Assembly: GCA_020852055.1 (NCBI GenBank)
Contig: JADZBP010000118.1
Coordinates: 1-64,000, forward strand
Direction: 5' to 3'
Source of the DNA: Candidatus Latescibacterota bacterium
Lineage (GTDB): Bacteria; Latescibacterota; UBA2968; UBA8231
Length of the DNA stretch: 64,000 bases
Of the stretch, positions 1 to 8,851 are shown piece after piece. The notes below the pieces were generated by a model. That model ran no database searches and had not been told where the DNA came from. It saw only the letters and a list, made by a program, of their open reading frames with translations. Both the position numbers and the translations under genes were made by a program. Within the stretch, counting starts at the first letter, position 1; every line of letters begins with the position of its first letter.

Positions 1-18
1 AACAGGAACCGGCCGTGC

Positions 19-2931
19 TCACCGATCCCGGTCCCGGCCCTGGCGGAACGGCTCGCCGGACTCCACGGGGGTGTTCCTGCCTCTCGATCGCTCCGGGAAC
101 GAACTCAGCCGGTAGGAGAAGGTCAGCAGGAAGTACCGGTTGAGGCTGTTGGTCTGTTGGTCCTGGATATAACTCGCCGTGACGTTCTGGCTCAGATTCC
201 TGTTTTGGTTCAACAGATCGGCGCCCTGCAGGGAGATTTCGCCGCGGTTTCCCGCCAGGAACCGCTTGCCCAGACTCAGATTCCACAGGGTGTAGCCCTG
301 GCGGTACCCCACCTGAGAACGGCGGTAAAGCTGATTGTTGACCTCGGTCCGGAGCGTGAACCCCTTCCAGATCACCCAGTTGCACCTCAGGCTCGCCGCA
401 TGGGAAAAGTAGTGCTGGTTGTTGTTGGCCTGAACGCTGTTCCGCTGATCGTTGAAGTTCGCATTGTAGGAAACAACAAAATCGAGGTTGGGGCCGATGT
501 TGCTAGTCAGGTTGACGCCCTGGGTGAGGGTATAGGTGTTGGCGGTATTGCTCGCGTAATTCACCAGGGAAGGGGTGCCGCTGTAGCTGGCACCGGAGTT
601 CAGGTTCAGATTGCACTTGATGAATCTGAGGGGCACGCTATAGGTTCCCAGAATACGACCGCTGCGCTGGGTGCCGAGGTTGGCTGGCCGCGACAACTGC
701 GACCCCTGTTTCAGGAGCACCCCTCCCTCCAGCAGGCTGTCGCTGGAGGCCAGGATCAGGGCGTTGCCGATATAGTCCTCGGTTAGCGACCCCGATAATA
801 GGACGAAGAAACTCGCCATCGATTCCAGGTTGGTCTTGGTGTAACGGGCCGTCAGCGATTGGGTGTAGTATTGCCGCAGATCCGGGTTGCCGGCGGAGAG
901 CAGCAGCGGGTTGGTGTTGTCGATGGTGTTCTCCAACTGCGTGACCGAGGGGGCACCCGTCGCCGTGCGGTACACCAACTGGATATTGTTCCGCCGCGAT
1001 ACGCCCCACTGGAGGGTTGCCGTCGGCATCAGGTTCCGAAATATCCTGTCGGTCGTGACGCTCCTTGGAAAAATCCGGTCAGCCGAGAGCGAGGCCCTCT
1101 GGAACCCCAGACCGAGGGTCGTTCTGAAGGTCTCACCCCGGAACTGGTAGCCGATATCCGCATGGTGGGTACGGTAGCCGCTGTTGACGACATTGCTCCT
1201 GAGGGGGTCGTACAGGTCGTACTCTCCGGTCGCAGCATTGCGGTCGAAGGAGCGCTTGTCGGTCGCATTGCTGGACACGGAGATCTCGTAGTTCAACCGC
1301 ACCAGGCCCGTCAGGCCGAGTGCTTCGGTGTAGGCGAGATTCGACGAGTGTGAGCGCCCGGAGGTCTCGGTGCTGGCGCGCTGGTCGAGGGAATCCGCCG
1401 TGGTGCGTGATCCGCTGTAGTACTCATTGGCGGATTGGAGATCGCGGTCGCTGTTGCGGTTGTTGCGGTTGGCGCTGGCTTGCAGGGAGAGGGTCCGGCC
1501 GCGGGTAGCGAAGCGGTGCCGATAGACCACCGCGCCCGAGCCGGTATAGCCATCGACGGTGGTGCGGTTCGCTGTTGCGGACTCGCTGATGGGCGAGTTG
1601 TCCTGCAGCCAGTTGCGGTTGGTCGAATTGCTGGCCGAGGAATTGGACTGGAAACTGACGCGGGGGGTGAAGATCACCTCGTTCGCCGAGTCGAGGGTGC
1701 ACTCAACCCTCAGGTTGGCGCGATGGTTGTAGTTGGTGGCGTCGCTCAGGTTCGATTGACGGTAATACTGGCTGGTGTCGGCAGCGAGGAAATACTGCCT
1801 ATTGGTCAGCTGGTCCCGGCGGTTATCGGTGCGGTTGAGGAAATAGCTGCCCTCGGCAGCGACCCCGGTTGCCCACTGGTCCGTATACTGGCCCCCCAGG
1901 GCGTGCGCCGTGTTGATGCCGCTTTGCCCGCCCATGGGGTTGTCCCCCCCCTCACCCGGCGAGGCGCCACCGCCGCCCCTCCCGCCGCCCCCTGCTCTCG
2001 CCCCGCCGCGCCCGCCGCCACCACCCCTCCCGCCGCCTCGTCCACCCCCACCGCCCCCACCACCCATTGCCCCGAGGAAATCCTGGGTGGTGAAGTTCTG
2101 CTGGTTGACGTTGTTGCTCTGCCCCAGGAGGGTGATCCGGCGCGTATCCCGGGCCAGGTTGAGGTTGCCGGCTGCCGCATACCTGGACGCATCCCCCAGC
2201 GCCGCCACCTGCCTGCCGAACTGGCCCCGCCGGCGGTCGGGTCTGGTGACGATGTTGATGGTCCTGGTGGTCTGGCCGTCATCGAACCCGGTCAATTCGG
2301 ACTGATCGCTCAGTTGGTCATATACCTGGATCTTGTCTACCACCTCGGCGGGCAGGTTCCGCAAGGCGATCATCGGGTCGTCGCCAAAGAACCTCTTTTT
2401 GTCGACCAGGACCTGGGTAACGTTTTCTCCCTGGGCAACCACCGCATTGCTCTGGGTCACCATACCGGGCAAGCGCGACACCAGTTCCTCCACCGTTGCG
2501 TTTTCCTGCACCTTGAAGGCCCTGGCGTTGAACTGGAGGGTATCCCCGACCTGTTCGACCGGGGGGATGGTGGCGGTGATGACGACCTCGTCCGTCGGGA
2601 GGGAAATCTGCGTCAGCGCCACCGTGTCCAGGTTCGAGGGTACCTGGACCACCACGATGTCTCTCAGGATTTCCTGGTACCCAACAAAAGAGACCTTGAG
2701 GCTGTAGCGGCCTCGGCTGACACTCGCAAGCCGGAACCTGCCGGCCTGATCGGTGGTGCCGACGCGCGTACTCGTGCTGTCCCTGGCATTGCCGAGGGTG
2801 ACGTACGCACCTCGGAGTGGCGCGCGGGTAACCAAATCGACGACCGTGCCGGTCAGGCCGGTCGGTTGGGCCTCGGAGGATACCCACGCCAAAGCCCCCA
2901 GGAGGAGTGTCAGTGGAACCACCTTCGGCAT
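19..2931 (-). CDS. TonB-receptor-like outer-membrane beta-barrel protein with carboxypeptidase-regulatory-like N-terminal domain
   Basis: Probably an outer-membrane barrel of the OMP_b-brl_3/TonB-receptor-like type that takes up or binds a large substrate. A signal peptide (about residues 1-21, ending near VSSEA) is followed by a carboxypeptidase-D-regulatory-like beta-sandwich (about 25-105, GTVVDLVTRAPLRGAYVTL), a plug-like segment (about 120-235, with LPGMVTQ and NIVTR) and a long barrel rich in alternating aromatic and polar strands. A run of Gly and Arg near residues 285-340 interrupts the plug-barrel junction. I chose the ATG at 2931 because GGGGGTGA lies just upstream; an in-frame TTG four codons earlier is less likely. 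No SusD-like partner is adjacent, so the ligand is unknown. The family is clear; transport as opposed to purely structural function is inferred. Confidence 0.85.
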   Translation of the reverse strand: MPKVVPLTLLLGALAWVSSEAQPTGLTGTVVDLVTRAPLRGAYVTLGNARDSTSTRVGTTDQAGRFRLASVSRGRYSLKVSFVGYQEILRDIVVVQVPSNLDTVALTQISLPTDEVVITATIPPVEQVGDTLQFNARAFKVQENATVEELVSRLPGMVTQSNAVVAQGENVTQVLVDKKRFFGDDPMIALRNLPAEVVDKIQVYDQLSDQSELTGFDDGQTTRTINIVTRPDRRRGQFGRQVAALGDASRYAAAGNLNLARDTRRITLLGQSNNVNQQNFTTQDFLGAMGGGGGGGGRGGGRGGGGGRGGARAGGGGRGGGGASPGEGGDNPMGGQSGINTAHALGGQYTDQWATGVAAEGSYFLNRTDNRRDQLTNRQYFLAADTSQYYRQSNLSDATNYNHRANLRVECTLDSANEVIFTPRVSFQSNSSASNSTNRNWLQDNSPISESATANRTTVDGYTGSGAVVYRHRFATRGRTLSLQASANRNNRNSDRDLQSANEYYSGSRTTADSLDQRASTETSGRSHSSNLAYTEALGLTGLVRLNYEISVSSNATDKRSFDRNAATGEYDLYDPLRSNVVNSGYRTHHADIGYQFRGETFRTTLGLGFQRASLSADRIFPRSVTTDRIFRNLMPTATLQWGVSRRNNIQLVYRTATGAPSVTQLENTIDNTNPLLLSAGNPDLRQYYTQSLTARYTKTNLESMASFFVLLSGSLTEDYIGNALILASSDSLLEGGVLLKQGSQLSRPANLGTQRSGRILGTYSVPLRFIKCNLNLNSGASYSGTPSLVNYASNTANTYTLTQGVNLTSNIGPNLDFVVSYNANFNDQRNSVQANNNQHYFSHAASLRCNWVIWKGFTLRTEVNNQLYRRSQVGYRQGYTLWNLSLGKRFLAGNRGEISLQGADLLNQNRNLSQNVTASYIQDQQTNSLNRYFLLTFSYRLSSFPERSRGRNTPVESGEPFRQGRDRDR

Positions 2932-3136
2932 GATCACCCCCAAGGGAATGTTTTTGACCGGTTTACCAGAAACCGAGCCGAGCAGAAACCAGCCAGGGCG
3001 GTATTGTGTCCCTAGGCGGAACTGCGCCTTTGTGTTGATTCGACGGCATCGGCACGGGGAAAGTTGCAGCTGGCCGGTAAGTGGGGGGGGTGGGGCGGAA
3101 CCGAGTGTTTTTGAGGCGGGGGATGTTGGCCGGGAC

Positions 3137-4318
3137 TCAGCAATCTCTCCAGGCGAATCTTTTCCACGCCGCGATCATTGCCAGGACATTGCGCTTGACG
3201 AGCTGCTGGTCCAGGCCGTCCACGAAGCCTACTGAATCGCCGGGCGCCAGGATGAACCCGGACCCCGGCGCCAGGGCGCCGAGGGCCTCCTGCACGGCCC
3301 GCTCGACCTCCTCCTCCGATCCTTCCTCCAGCACATGGGTGTTGTTCACCCCGCCGCACAGGCAGATACAATCGCCGATCTGCGCCTTCAGTTCCGCCAG
3401 ATCCGTCTTTGGCGCCTGCGGATCGATATTCGAGAGGAGGTCGAAGCCCAGCTCCCTGAACAGGGGCAGCAAGGGCATGGCGCCGGAGTTCATCACATAA
3501 CTCAGCTTCACGCCCGCTTGGTGCGCGCGCAGCACTTCCTGCCGCAGAGGATCGAACAAAAACCTCCGGTACAGGTCCGGCGACCAGAAATCCGTGCTTT
3601 CGTACCATCCCCGGCGGACCAGCACATCCACCCCCGCGTCGATCAGCAATTCGGCGATGCCCAGGTTCCACCGGGCGACGATCGCCACATAGGCTTCCAG
3701 GAACGAGGGACGCTCCAGGCCCGCCAGCAGCACCGGTTCCACGCCCGACATCCACATCAGCGGGTCCCCGACACCGGGGTAGGTGCCGGCCAGCAACACG
3801 CCGCGCTGGTCGCAAAACCGCCTGGCCTGCCGCGCCTGGTCGCGGAAAAGGGCCAGATCCTCCTTTCCCGGCGGCCGGAGGACCACCTCGAGGGCTTCCA
3901 GGTCCGCCTCCTGCGCCACCAGGTACTCCCTGGTGCGGCCGGGGGGAATGTGGTGGTCGGAGAAGATCGGCACCTGGGCGTGGGGATAATCCTTGGTCCG
4001 GCGCACCACCTGGCGCAGGGTCCCCCTGGAGGTCAGGTACTCCTTCACCAGCAGCGGCTCCGGTTCGTCCGCCAGGCGCTCCTCTCGCTGTCTCATCGCA
4101 AAACCAGAAGAAGCAAAGAGCGGCGGCGTCAGTTGCAGCGCGTGGTCCACGCCCAGGTCCAGGTAGTAGCGGGCCCTGGCGTAGGGATCGGGGAACTGGC
4201 GGTCGAGATACACGACGCTGCCGTGGCAGACACCCTCGAAGCACAGGGGCACCCGGTCCACCGGCCGGTGTTCGATTGCGGCGAGCAGCCGCTCCTTCGA
4301 GGACATCGGGGTCATCAT
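3137..4318 (-). CDS. UroD-family protein lacking the H-x-C metal motif
   Basis: A 393-residue member of the uroporphyrinogen decarboxylase superfamily, which includes HemE and the cobalamin:CoM methyltransferases MtaA, MtbA and CmuA. The start SSKERLLAAIEHRPVDRVPL is the usual N-terminal signature, and the C-terminal half keeps the pattern of a beta strand, a G-x-D segment and a CGGVNNTHVL strand. Where methyltransferases have H-x-C-G, this protein reads M-N-S-G, so the zinc ligands are missing and classical methyl transfer is doubtful. A Shine-Dalgarno-like AAGGAAGG lies about five bases before the ATG. It stands apart from the other ten paralogues in the window, between the barrel gene and the subtilase. 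HemE activity is unlikely because no other haem gene is near. The reaction is unknown. Confidence 0.82.
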   Translation of the reverse strand: MMTPMSSKERLLAAIEHRPVDRVPLCFEGVCHGSVVYLDRQFPDPYARARYYLDLGVDHALQLTPPLFASSGFAMRQREERLADEPEPLLVKEYLTSRGTLRQVVRRTKDYPHAQVPIFSDHHIPPGRTREYLVAQEADLEALEVVLRPPGKEDLALFRDQARQARRFCDQRGVLLAGTYPGVGDPLMWMSGVEPVLLAGLERPSFLEAYVAIVARWNLGIAELLIDAGVDVLVRRGWYESTDFWSPDLYRRFLFDPLRQEVLRAHQAGVKLSYVMNSGAMPLLPLFRELGFDLLSNIDPQAPKTDLAELKAQIGDCICLCGGVNNTHVLEEGSEEEVERAVQEALGALAPGSGFILAPGDSVGFVDGLDQQLVKRNVLAMIAAWKRFAWRDC

Positions 4319-4394
4319 CTGCGCCTTCCTTCAGCAAGGTCTCAACGGGGTATTTGTCCAATATCCACAGGTGGCTTTCTCCCTGCAAGTTGGG

Positions 4395-4533
4395 TCATCG
4401 GCCCCACCTAACCACCAGCTTCTTATCGATCATCTGCCGCGAGTAAATCCCGATGAACCGAGATCCCTTCCTCAACGACCAGGGCCAATCCCGCCGTCTG
4501 GTCGAGTACCGCAAGTTCGCACCCCTCGGCCGG
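4395..4533 (+). pseudogene. Truncated, internally deleted copy of the HpaI-type aldolase gene
   Basis: This stretch repeats the upstream region and first 16 codons of the intact aldolase at 7149, then jumps to codons 106-118 of that gene. The reading frame from the ATG at 4453 gives MNRDPFLNDQGQSRRL followed directly by VEYRKFAPLGR. The junction lies in CCCGCCGTCTG, and the intact gene has CCCGCCGCCTG at both 7186-7196 and 7453-7463. The loss therefore looks like recombination between two 11-bp direct repeats, removing 267 bp in frame. Homology stops near 4533. The frame then runs into the antisense end of the subtilase gene and stops at 4632. A functional product is very unlikely. Confidence 0.85.
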
Positions 4534-4544
4534 GCGAGCGTGCT

Positions 4545-6674
4545 TTATAACCCGTTTCCTGACTTGCCGAAGTTGCCAGCAAAAATAAAGAAATCATCAA
4601 AGTCGATGCTGCCGTTTCCGCTCAAGTCGTAGACGGGATTCCACGCTGCGGCTTTCGAGTTGCGTCCGAAGTTGTCAGCAAAGAGGAAGAAGTCGTCGAG
4701 ATCGACCAGGCCATCTGCATCGAAATCCCCAGGTAGTAAGGGTTCCACCACTACTTGGAAGGTGACCGAACTGAGGTTAGTCCCCACCCTGTCCTGGTCA
4801 TTGGCCGACAGGGAGAAGCTCTGGCCATCGGCGGTGGCAGTGTACGCCACATTGCTGAAGGCGGCCACCCCGTTGACCGCCTTGGCCGTGAGCGTGCCCG
4901 ACAGGGAGCCAGCGCCACTAATCAGGGAGAGCGTGACGGTCTCGTTAAATCCGACATCGATGAGTCCATGCCCGTCAACGGCCTTGACTACTGGCTGAGT
5001 GGTCAAGGCTGCCCCGCTGGCCGAACCCACTGGCTGAGTAGACCACGCCAGCTGAGTGGCCACTACATCTGAGGGTACCCGGTTAGAGGTGACCGCACTG
5101 AGGTTAGTCTCCACCCCGTCCTGGTCATTGGCCGACAGGGAGAAGCTCTGGCCATCGGCGGTGGCAGTGTACGCCACATTGCTGAAGACGGCCACCCCGT
5201 TGACCGCCTTGGCCGTGAGCAGGCCCGACAGCGAACCGGCGCCACTGCCCAGAGAGAGGGTGATGGTCTCCGTGAAAGTCTCGTCCGTGTTCCCGGCAAT
5301 ATCCCTGGCTTTTACTACCGGCTGGACAGCCAAAACAGCGCCACTTACCGACCCACTTGGTTGGGTGCCAAACACTAGCTGATCTGAAAGAGCCCCAGCG
5401 ATATTCAACCTTCCGCCCGTAACCGTTGTTCCGCTGAGGGTAGCCATCGGGTCAACGGATGCCAGCAACAACGCTTTCACCTGCGTATGGCTGAGGGTGG
5501 GGCGGTGCGACCATATCAGTGCCGCCGCTCCTGTAACGTGCGGGGCAGCCATCGAGGTGCCACTCAGATACGCGTAGCGATTCCCCGGATAGGTGCTGCC
5601 GATATCCTCTCCAGGAGCCCCCAGATCGACTGAAGTGGCGCCATAGTTAGAGAATGAGGAGCGCCCATCTCGAAGGTGGGTTGACGCCACCGAGATGATA
5701 TTGGGCAGGTTGTAACTGGCGGGGTAACTAGGCGTTGCGCCGTCGTTATCTATGGCCTCGTTCCCCGCTGCCGCAACCAGCAGCAACCCGCTCTCGTTGG
5801 CTTGCTGGATGGCGTGGTCCTGGAGGATCGAGTAGTCGTAGCCCCCGCCGCTGTAGTTGGCCAGTTTGATTCCCTTGGCAAGGGCATAGCTGAGTGCCGC
5901 GATAAAGTTCGATGAAACAGCCGAGCCATTGGCATCGAAGATCTTCAGGGGAATCATTTTTACCGCCCAACAGACCCCCGCCACACCTAGCGCATTATCC
6001 CCCACGGCACCGATTATCCCTGCCACATGGGTCCCGTGACCGTTATCGTCAAAAGGGTCGTTATCCTTATTGGCGAAATCCCATCCCCTTATATCGTCGA
6101 CCTTGCCGTTGCGATCGTCATCGCGGCCATTGCCGGCAATCTCCCCTGGGTTAATCCAGATGTTGGCAGCCAGGTCGGGGTGAGCGTAGTCGATACCTGA
6201 ATCGATAACCGCAACGATCACCGAACTGCTTCCGGTGGTGCTATCCCACGCTTCAGGGGCATCGATATCGGCATCGACGGTTCCCACAACTCCATGGAGG
6301 GTCTGCCCGGTATTATTCAGGCCCCACAACGAGGCAAGCAGGGGATCATCCGGTGTGGTTGAGTATAGATGTATGATGTAGTTTGGCTCGACGACCTCAC
6401 AATCGGGATCGGCCTTTAGGGCAGCGATTATTTGCCCAATGTCCGTGGCTTGGTCGAAACGCACATGTCGTATCCCAAAACGCTCGAAATTCTGGATCGT
6501 CCTCCCCTTCAATGCCGTCAATTTGCCCTGAATCTGGAACCCACTTACCTCCTTGCGGTACTTGACCAGCACCTCTCCCGGAACATATTGGGTGCTGGTT
6601 TGCCCGTGAGCCATAGCTAGTAGGGCCAGGGAAAGGGCGATGTTCAGCAGCAGCGAGTTCACGGACCTGGCCAT
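4545..6674 (-). CDS. Secreted subtilisin-like serine protease with two repeat domains and a dockerin-like tail
   Basis: A 709-residue secreted S8 peptidase. Signal peptide about 1-25 (ending MAHGQ); propeptide about 30-105 with YVPGEVLVKYR; catalytic domain about 112-430 with Asp158 (AVIDSGID), His213 (NGHGTHVAG), oxyanion Asn305 (AAGNE) and Ser374 (SGTSMAAPHV). Two nearly identical beta-rich repeats of 109 residues follow, then a tail with two calcium-loop motifs, GDFDADGLVDLDDF and DLSGNGSIDFDDF, resembling a dockerin. Such tails are common on exported proteins of Latescibacterota, Poribacteria and similar lineages. I placed the start at the ATG at 6674 because the signal peptide begins there; the upstream extension has no signal-like character. 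It is flanked by two copies of the same aldolase sequence, which suggests a recent rearrangement. Confidence 0.93.
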   Translation of the reverse strand: MARSVNSLLLNIALSLALLAMAHGQTSTQYVPGEVLVKYRKEVSGFQIQGKLTALKGRTIQNFERFGIRHVRFDQATDIGQIIAALKADPDCEVVEPNYIIHLYSTTPDDPLLASLWGLNNTGQTLHGVVGTVDADIDAPEAWDSTTGSSSVIVAVIDSGIDYAHPDLAANIWINPGEIAGNGRDDDRNGKVDDIRGWDFANKDNDPFDDNGHGTHVAGIIGAVGDNALGVAGVCWAVKMIPLKIFDANGSAVSSNFIAALSYALAKGIKLANYSGGGYDYSILQDHAIQQANESGLLLVAAAGNEAIDNDGATPSYPASYNLPNIISVASTHLRDGRSSFSNYGATSVDLGAPGEDIGSTYPGNRYAYLSGTSMAAPHVTGAAALIWSHRPTLSHTQVKALLLASVDPMATLSGTTVTGGRLNIAGALSDQLVFGTQPSGSVSGAVLAVQPVVKARDIAGNTDETFTETITLSLGSGAGSLSGLLTAKAVNGVAVFSNVAYTATADGQSFSLSANDQDGVETNLSAVTSNRVPSDVVATQLAWSTQPVGSASGAALTTQPVVKAVDGHGLIDVGFNETVTLSLISGAGSLSGTLTAKAVNGVAAFSNVAYTATADGQSFSLSANDQDRVGTNLSSVTFQVVVEPLLPGDFDADGLVDLDDFFLFADNFGRNSKAAAWNPVYDLSGNGSIDFDDFFIFAGNFGKSGNGL
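4761..5390 (-). repeat. Tandem 327-bp coding repeat inside the subtilase gene
   Basis: Two directly adjacent copies, about 4761-5087 and 5088-5390, encode the two post-catalytic domains. Corresponding landmarks are exactly 327 bp apart, for example GTCCTGGTCA at 4791 and 5118. A block of more than 60 bases around GGCCGACAGGGAGAAGCTCT is identical. The high DNA identity points to recent duplication or gene conversion. Confidence 0.9.
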
Positions 6675-7148
6675 GGACGAGGCCCTTCTTCCTCTGGTGG
6701 ATCCTGTATCAGCGATGCTCCGTAGGTCCGCACCGAATCCTCTACAGGACAAGCAAAAAGCCTGCCTTATCCTTGGCCCACGTATGGAGACCCTTCCCGG
6801 CGAAGTTGGCGGCCACTCCTGTTTGGGACCTGCGGAGGGCAGGCCCATGCAGGCCATCCGCATGAGGCACTTCCCAACAGCGCCGTACTGACTGTATGAA
6901 ACAGACAGAACATCCGGTCCGGTACACAGCAGTCGGAACCCAGGCAGGAGCGGAATAGATAACTGGCTTAGAGCCTGGTTGATCGGTCAACCCTGGTTCC
7001 TCCGTCAGCCAGCAGCCCTCCCTGAGCAGTCTGCGCAGGACTGGCCAACCCCAGGCACGCCGGCCCATCTTGCCCCTATCCCGCCCAATCCCTATCATCA
7101 GCCCCACCCATCAGCTTCTTACCGATCGTCTGAGGCGAGCAAATCCCG
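6675..7148. other. Noncoding region between subtilase and aldolase genes
   Basis: The subtilase and aldolase genes are divergent, so both promoters should lie in these 474 bp, but I could not pick a convincing -35/-10 pair. From 7094 to the aldolase start the sequence is homologous to 4395-4452, upstream of the truncated copy. An imperfect palindrome, GGTTGATC/GGTCAACC, at 6977-6992 could be an operator; one central base pair is mismatched. No tRNA or convincing small gene was seen. Confidence 0.5.
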
Positions 7149-7910
7149 ATGAACCGAGATCCCTTTCTCAACGACCAGGGCCAATCCCGCCGCCTGCGCG
7201 GGGTGACCATCTACAGCGGTTCCCCCCTGCTGGCCGGCCTGGCGGCCAGGGCCGGCTTCGAGGTGGTGTGGATCGAACTGGAACACGGCCCGGCCAGCTT
7301 CGAGCGGGTCGAGAGCCTGTGCCTGGCAGCCGTGGCCAACGGCGCCGTGCCCCTGGTGCGCCTGCCCGACGGCGAGCGCCACCACCTCCTGCGCGCCCTC
7401 GAATCGGGCGGGCAGATCCTGGTGGTGCCGATGATCGACACCCCCGAGCAGGCCCGCCGCCTGGTGGAGTACGGCAAGTTTGCGCCCATCGGCCGGCGCG
7501 GCTTCAACCTGCGCACCTGGGGGGTGGAGTTTGGCCTGGCCGGGCCCGAAGCCGCCTTTGCCCAGGCCAACGAGCGGGTGCGCATCTTCGCCCAGATCGA
7601 AACCGTGCAGGCGGTGCAGAACCTCGATGCCCTCTGCGCCGTGGAGGGACTCGACGGGATCTTCATCGGCCCGGGAGATTTGTCGGTGAGCCTGGGCCAC
7701 CCCGCCCAGGTCAACCACCCCGAGGTGATCGAGACGGCCCTCAGGTGTATACGCCGCGCCAAGGAAGCCGGCAAACGCACCGGGGTGCTGGTGGGTCCGG
7801 GCGCGCTGCTGAGCGCCACCCTCGAAGCCGGGGTGGACCTGGTCTTGTGCGGGGGGGATGTGGTGGAACTGGCCGCTGCCTGGCCCAAACTGCTGGCCAG
7901 CGTCAGCTAA
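7149..7910 (+). CDS. HpcH/HpaI-family aldolase (2-dehydro-3-deoxyglucarate or hydroxy-oxo-acid aldolase type)
   Basis: A 253-residue class II, metal-dependent aldolase that would reversibly cleave a 2-keto-3-deoxy sugar acid or hydroxy-oxo acid to pyruvate or an analogue plus an aldehyde. Family motifs are present: VVWIELEHGP near the N-terminus, VPLVRLPDG for the conserved Arg, GGQILVVPMIDTPEQA, QIETVQAVQNLD for the metal-binding Glu, and GIFIGPGDLSVSLG for the metal-binding Asp. The usual LDxGA segment reads LESGG. The stop codon TAA begins the Shine-Dalgarno sequence of the next gene, so it forms a pair with the PhyH-family oxygenase. Its 5' region is duplicated at 4395-4533. The Shine-Dalgarno sequence at this start is weak. 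The substrate cannot be told from the sequence. Confidence 0.88.
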   Translation: MNRDPFLNDQGQSRRLRGVTIYSGSPLLAGLAARAGFEVVWIELEHGPASFERVESLCLAAVANGAVPLVRLPDGERHHLLRALESGGQILVVPMIDTPEQARRLVEYGKFAPIGRRGFNLRTWGVEFGLAGPEAAFAQANERVRIFAQIETVQAVQNLDALCAVEGLDGIFIGPGDLSVSLGHPAQVNHPEVIETALRCIRRAKEAGKRTGVLVGPGALLSATLEAGVDLVLCGGDVVELAAAWPKLLASVS

Positions 7911-7923
7911 GGAGGGAAAGAGC

Positions 7924-8685
7924 ATGACCGAGGAGGAACGCTACTTCTTTGATGTGCGCGGCTACCATCTGGTCGAGGACGCGCTGAGTCCCGAGGAACT
8001 CAAAACCCTCAACGCGCTCTTCGACGCCCAGCAGGCGCAACTCGCCAACCCGCGGGCGGGCCGGGCCCGCTACCTGGAACTGATGACCTGGGGCAAAGCC
8101 TACCGCGACCTCATCGACCATCCGGGGGTGCTGCCCCATCTCGAAGAGATGCTGGGCAAGGACCTGCGCCTGGACCACGAATACGCCGAACACATGATCG
8201 AGGGCGGCGCCGGCGAGCTGCATATCAACGGCACCCCCTACAGCACCATGTTCCACTATCACGTGGCCAACAACCAGATCCACTGCGGCCTGGTGGCGGT
8301 GGTCTGGGCCCTGCAGGACGTGCCGCCCGGCGCCGGGGGCTTCTGCTGTATCCCCGGCTCCCACAAGAGCAGCTTCGCGCCGCCCTCCAGCATCACCTGC
8401 GTGGGCCAGCCCACCCCCGGCGTGCAACAGATCCCCTGCCGGGCCGGCTCGGCCATCATCTTCACCGAGGCCCTGCGCCACGGCACCCTGGCCTGGACCG
8501 CGCCCACCCAGCGCCGCAGCCTCTTCTACAAATACTCCCCGCGCCACATCTCCTGGTGGGGCACCTACTACGACCCGGCGGCCTACGACTACACCGAGCG
8601 CCAGCGGCAACTCCTGCGCTCCCCCTACCAGAGCCGGGTCTGGAACGATCCGCCTGCCAAAGGCTACGTGGTCAGTCCGGCCTAG
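7924..8685 (+). CDS. Phytanoyl-CoA-dioxygenase (PhyH)-like non-haem iron oxygenase
   Basis: A 253-residue member of the PhyH superfamily of Fe(II)/2-oxoglutarate oxygenases, placed by the block WALQDVPPGAGGFCCIPGSHKS (about residues 128-149), the distal His186 in EALRHGTLAW, and the following Arg-rich RRSLFYKYSP. In well-studied members the first iron ligands are H-x-D; the likely equivalent here is His100-Ile-Asn102, so the carboxylate ligand is not obvious. Start is ATG at 7924 behind AAGGAGGGAAAGAGC. The stop codon TAG overlaps the first base pairs of the palindromic element at 8684. PhyH-like enzymes of this type are abundant in Latescibacterota, Poribacteria and planctomycetes, usually with unknown substrates. 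It is probably co-transcribed with the aldolase. Confidence 0.85.
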   Translation: MTEEERYFFDVRGYHLVEDALSPEELKTLNALFDAQQAQLANPRAGRARYLELMTWGKAYRDLIDHPGVLPHLEEMLGKDLRLDHEYAEHMIEGGAGELHINGTPYSTMFHYHVANNQIHCGLVAVVWALQDVPPGAGGFCCIPGSHKSSFAPPSSITCVGQPTPGVQQIPCRAGSAIIFTEALRHGTLAWTAPTQRRSLFYKYSPRHISWWGTYYDPAAYDYTERQRQLLRSPYQSRVWNDPPAKGYVVSPA

Positions 8686-8847
8686 AGCCTATCCGGAAAC
8701 CTGCTTTGCCAGCGAGCCCGAGCGAAACCGGCGTGGGTAAGGCGCCCGAATGAGGCGTATTGACCCCAAAATACGCCGACTGAGGGCAACGCCAACCACG
8801 CCGGTTGCAGCCGGGCGCAGCCCAAATGGGGTTTCCGGATAGGCTCT
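8684..8847. repeat. 164-bp MITE-like palindromic element with perfect 18-bp terminal inverted repeats
   Basis: The ends AGAGCCTATCCGGAAACC (8684-8701) and its exact reverse complement (8830-8847) bound a segment that is itself an imperfect palindrome. Further perfect inner arms are 8726-8736 with 8796-8806 (11 bp) and 8754-8761 with 8770-8777 (8 bp), leaving an 8-base apical loop. It contains no gene. It lies exactly between two convergent genes, supplying the stop codon overlap of one and ending just before the stop of the other, so the hairpin could act as a bidirectional terminator. CTAG is present at the left junction only; no clear target duplication remains. No second copy was seen in the window. 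Confidence 0.85.
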
Positions 8848-8851
8848 CAGT

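Noticed and set aside
6977-6992. The palindrome GGTTGATC/GGTCAACC as a firm operator
   Set aside because: One mismatch, no matching promoter and no second copy; kept only as a remark in the noncoding region.
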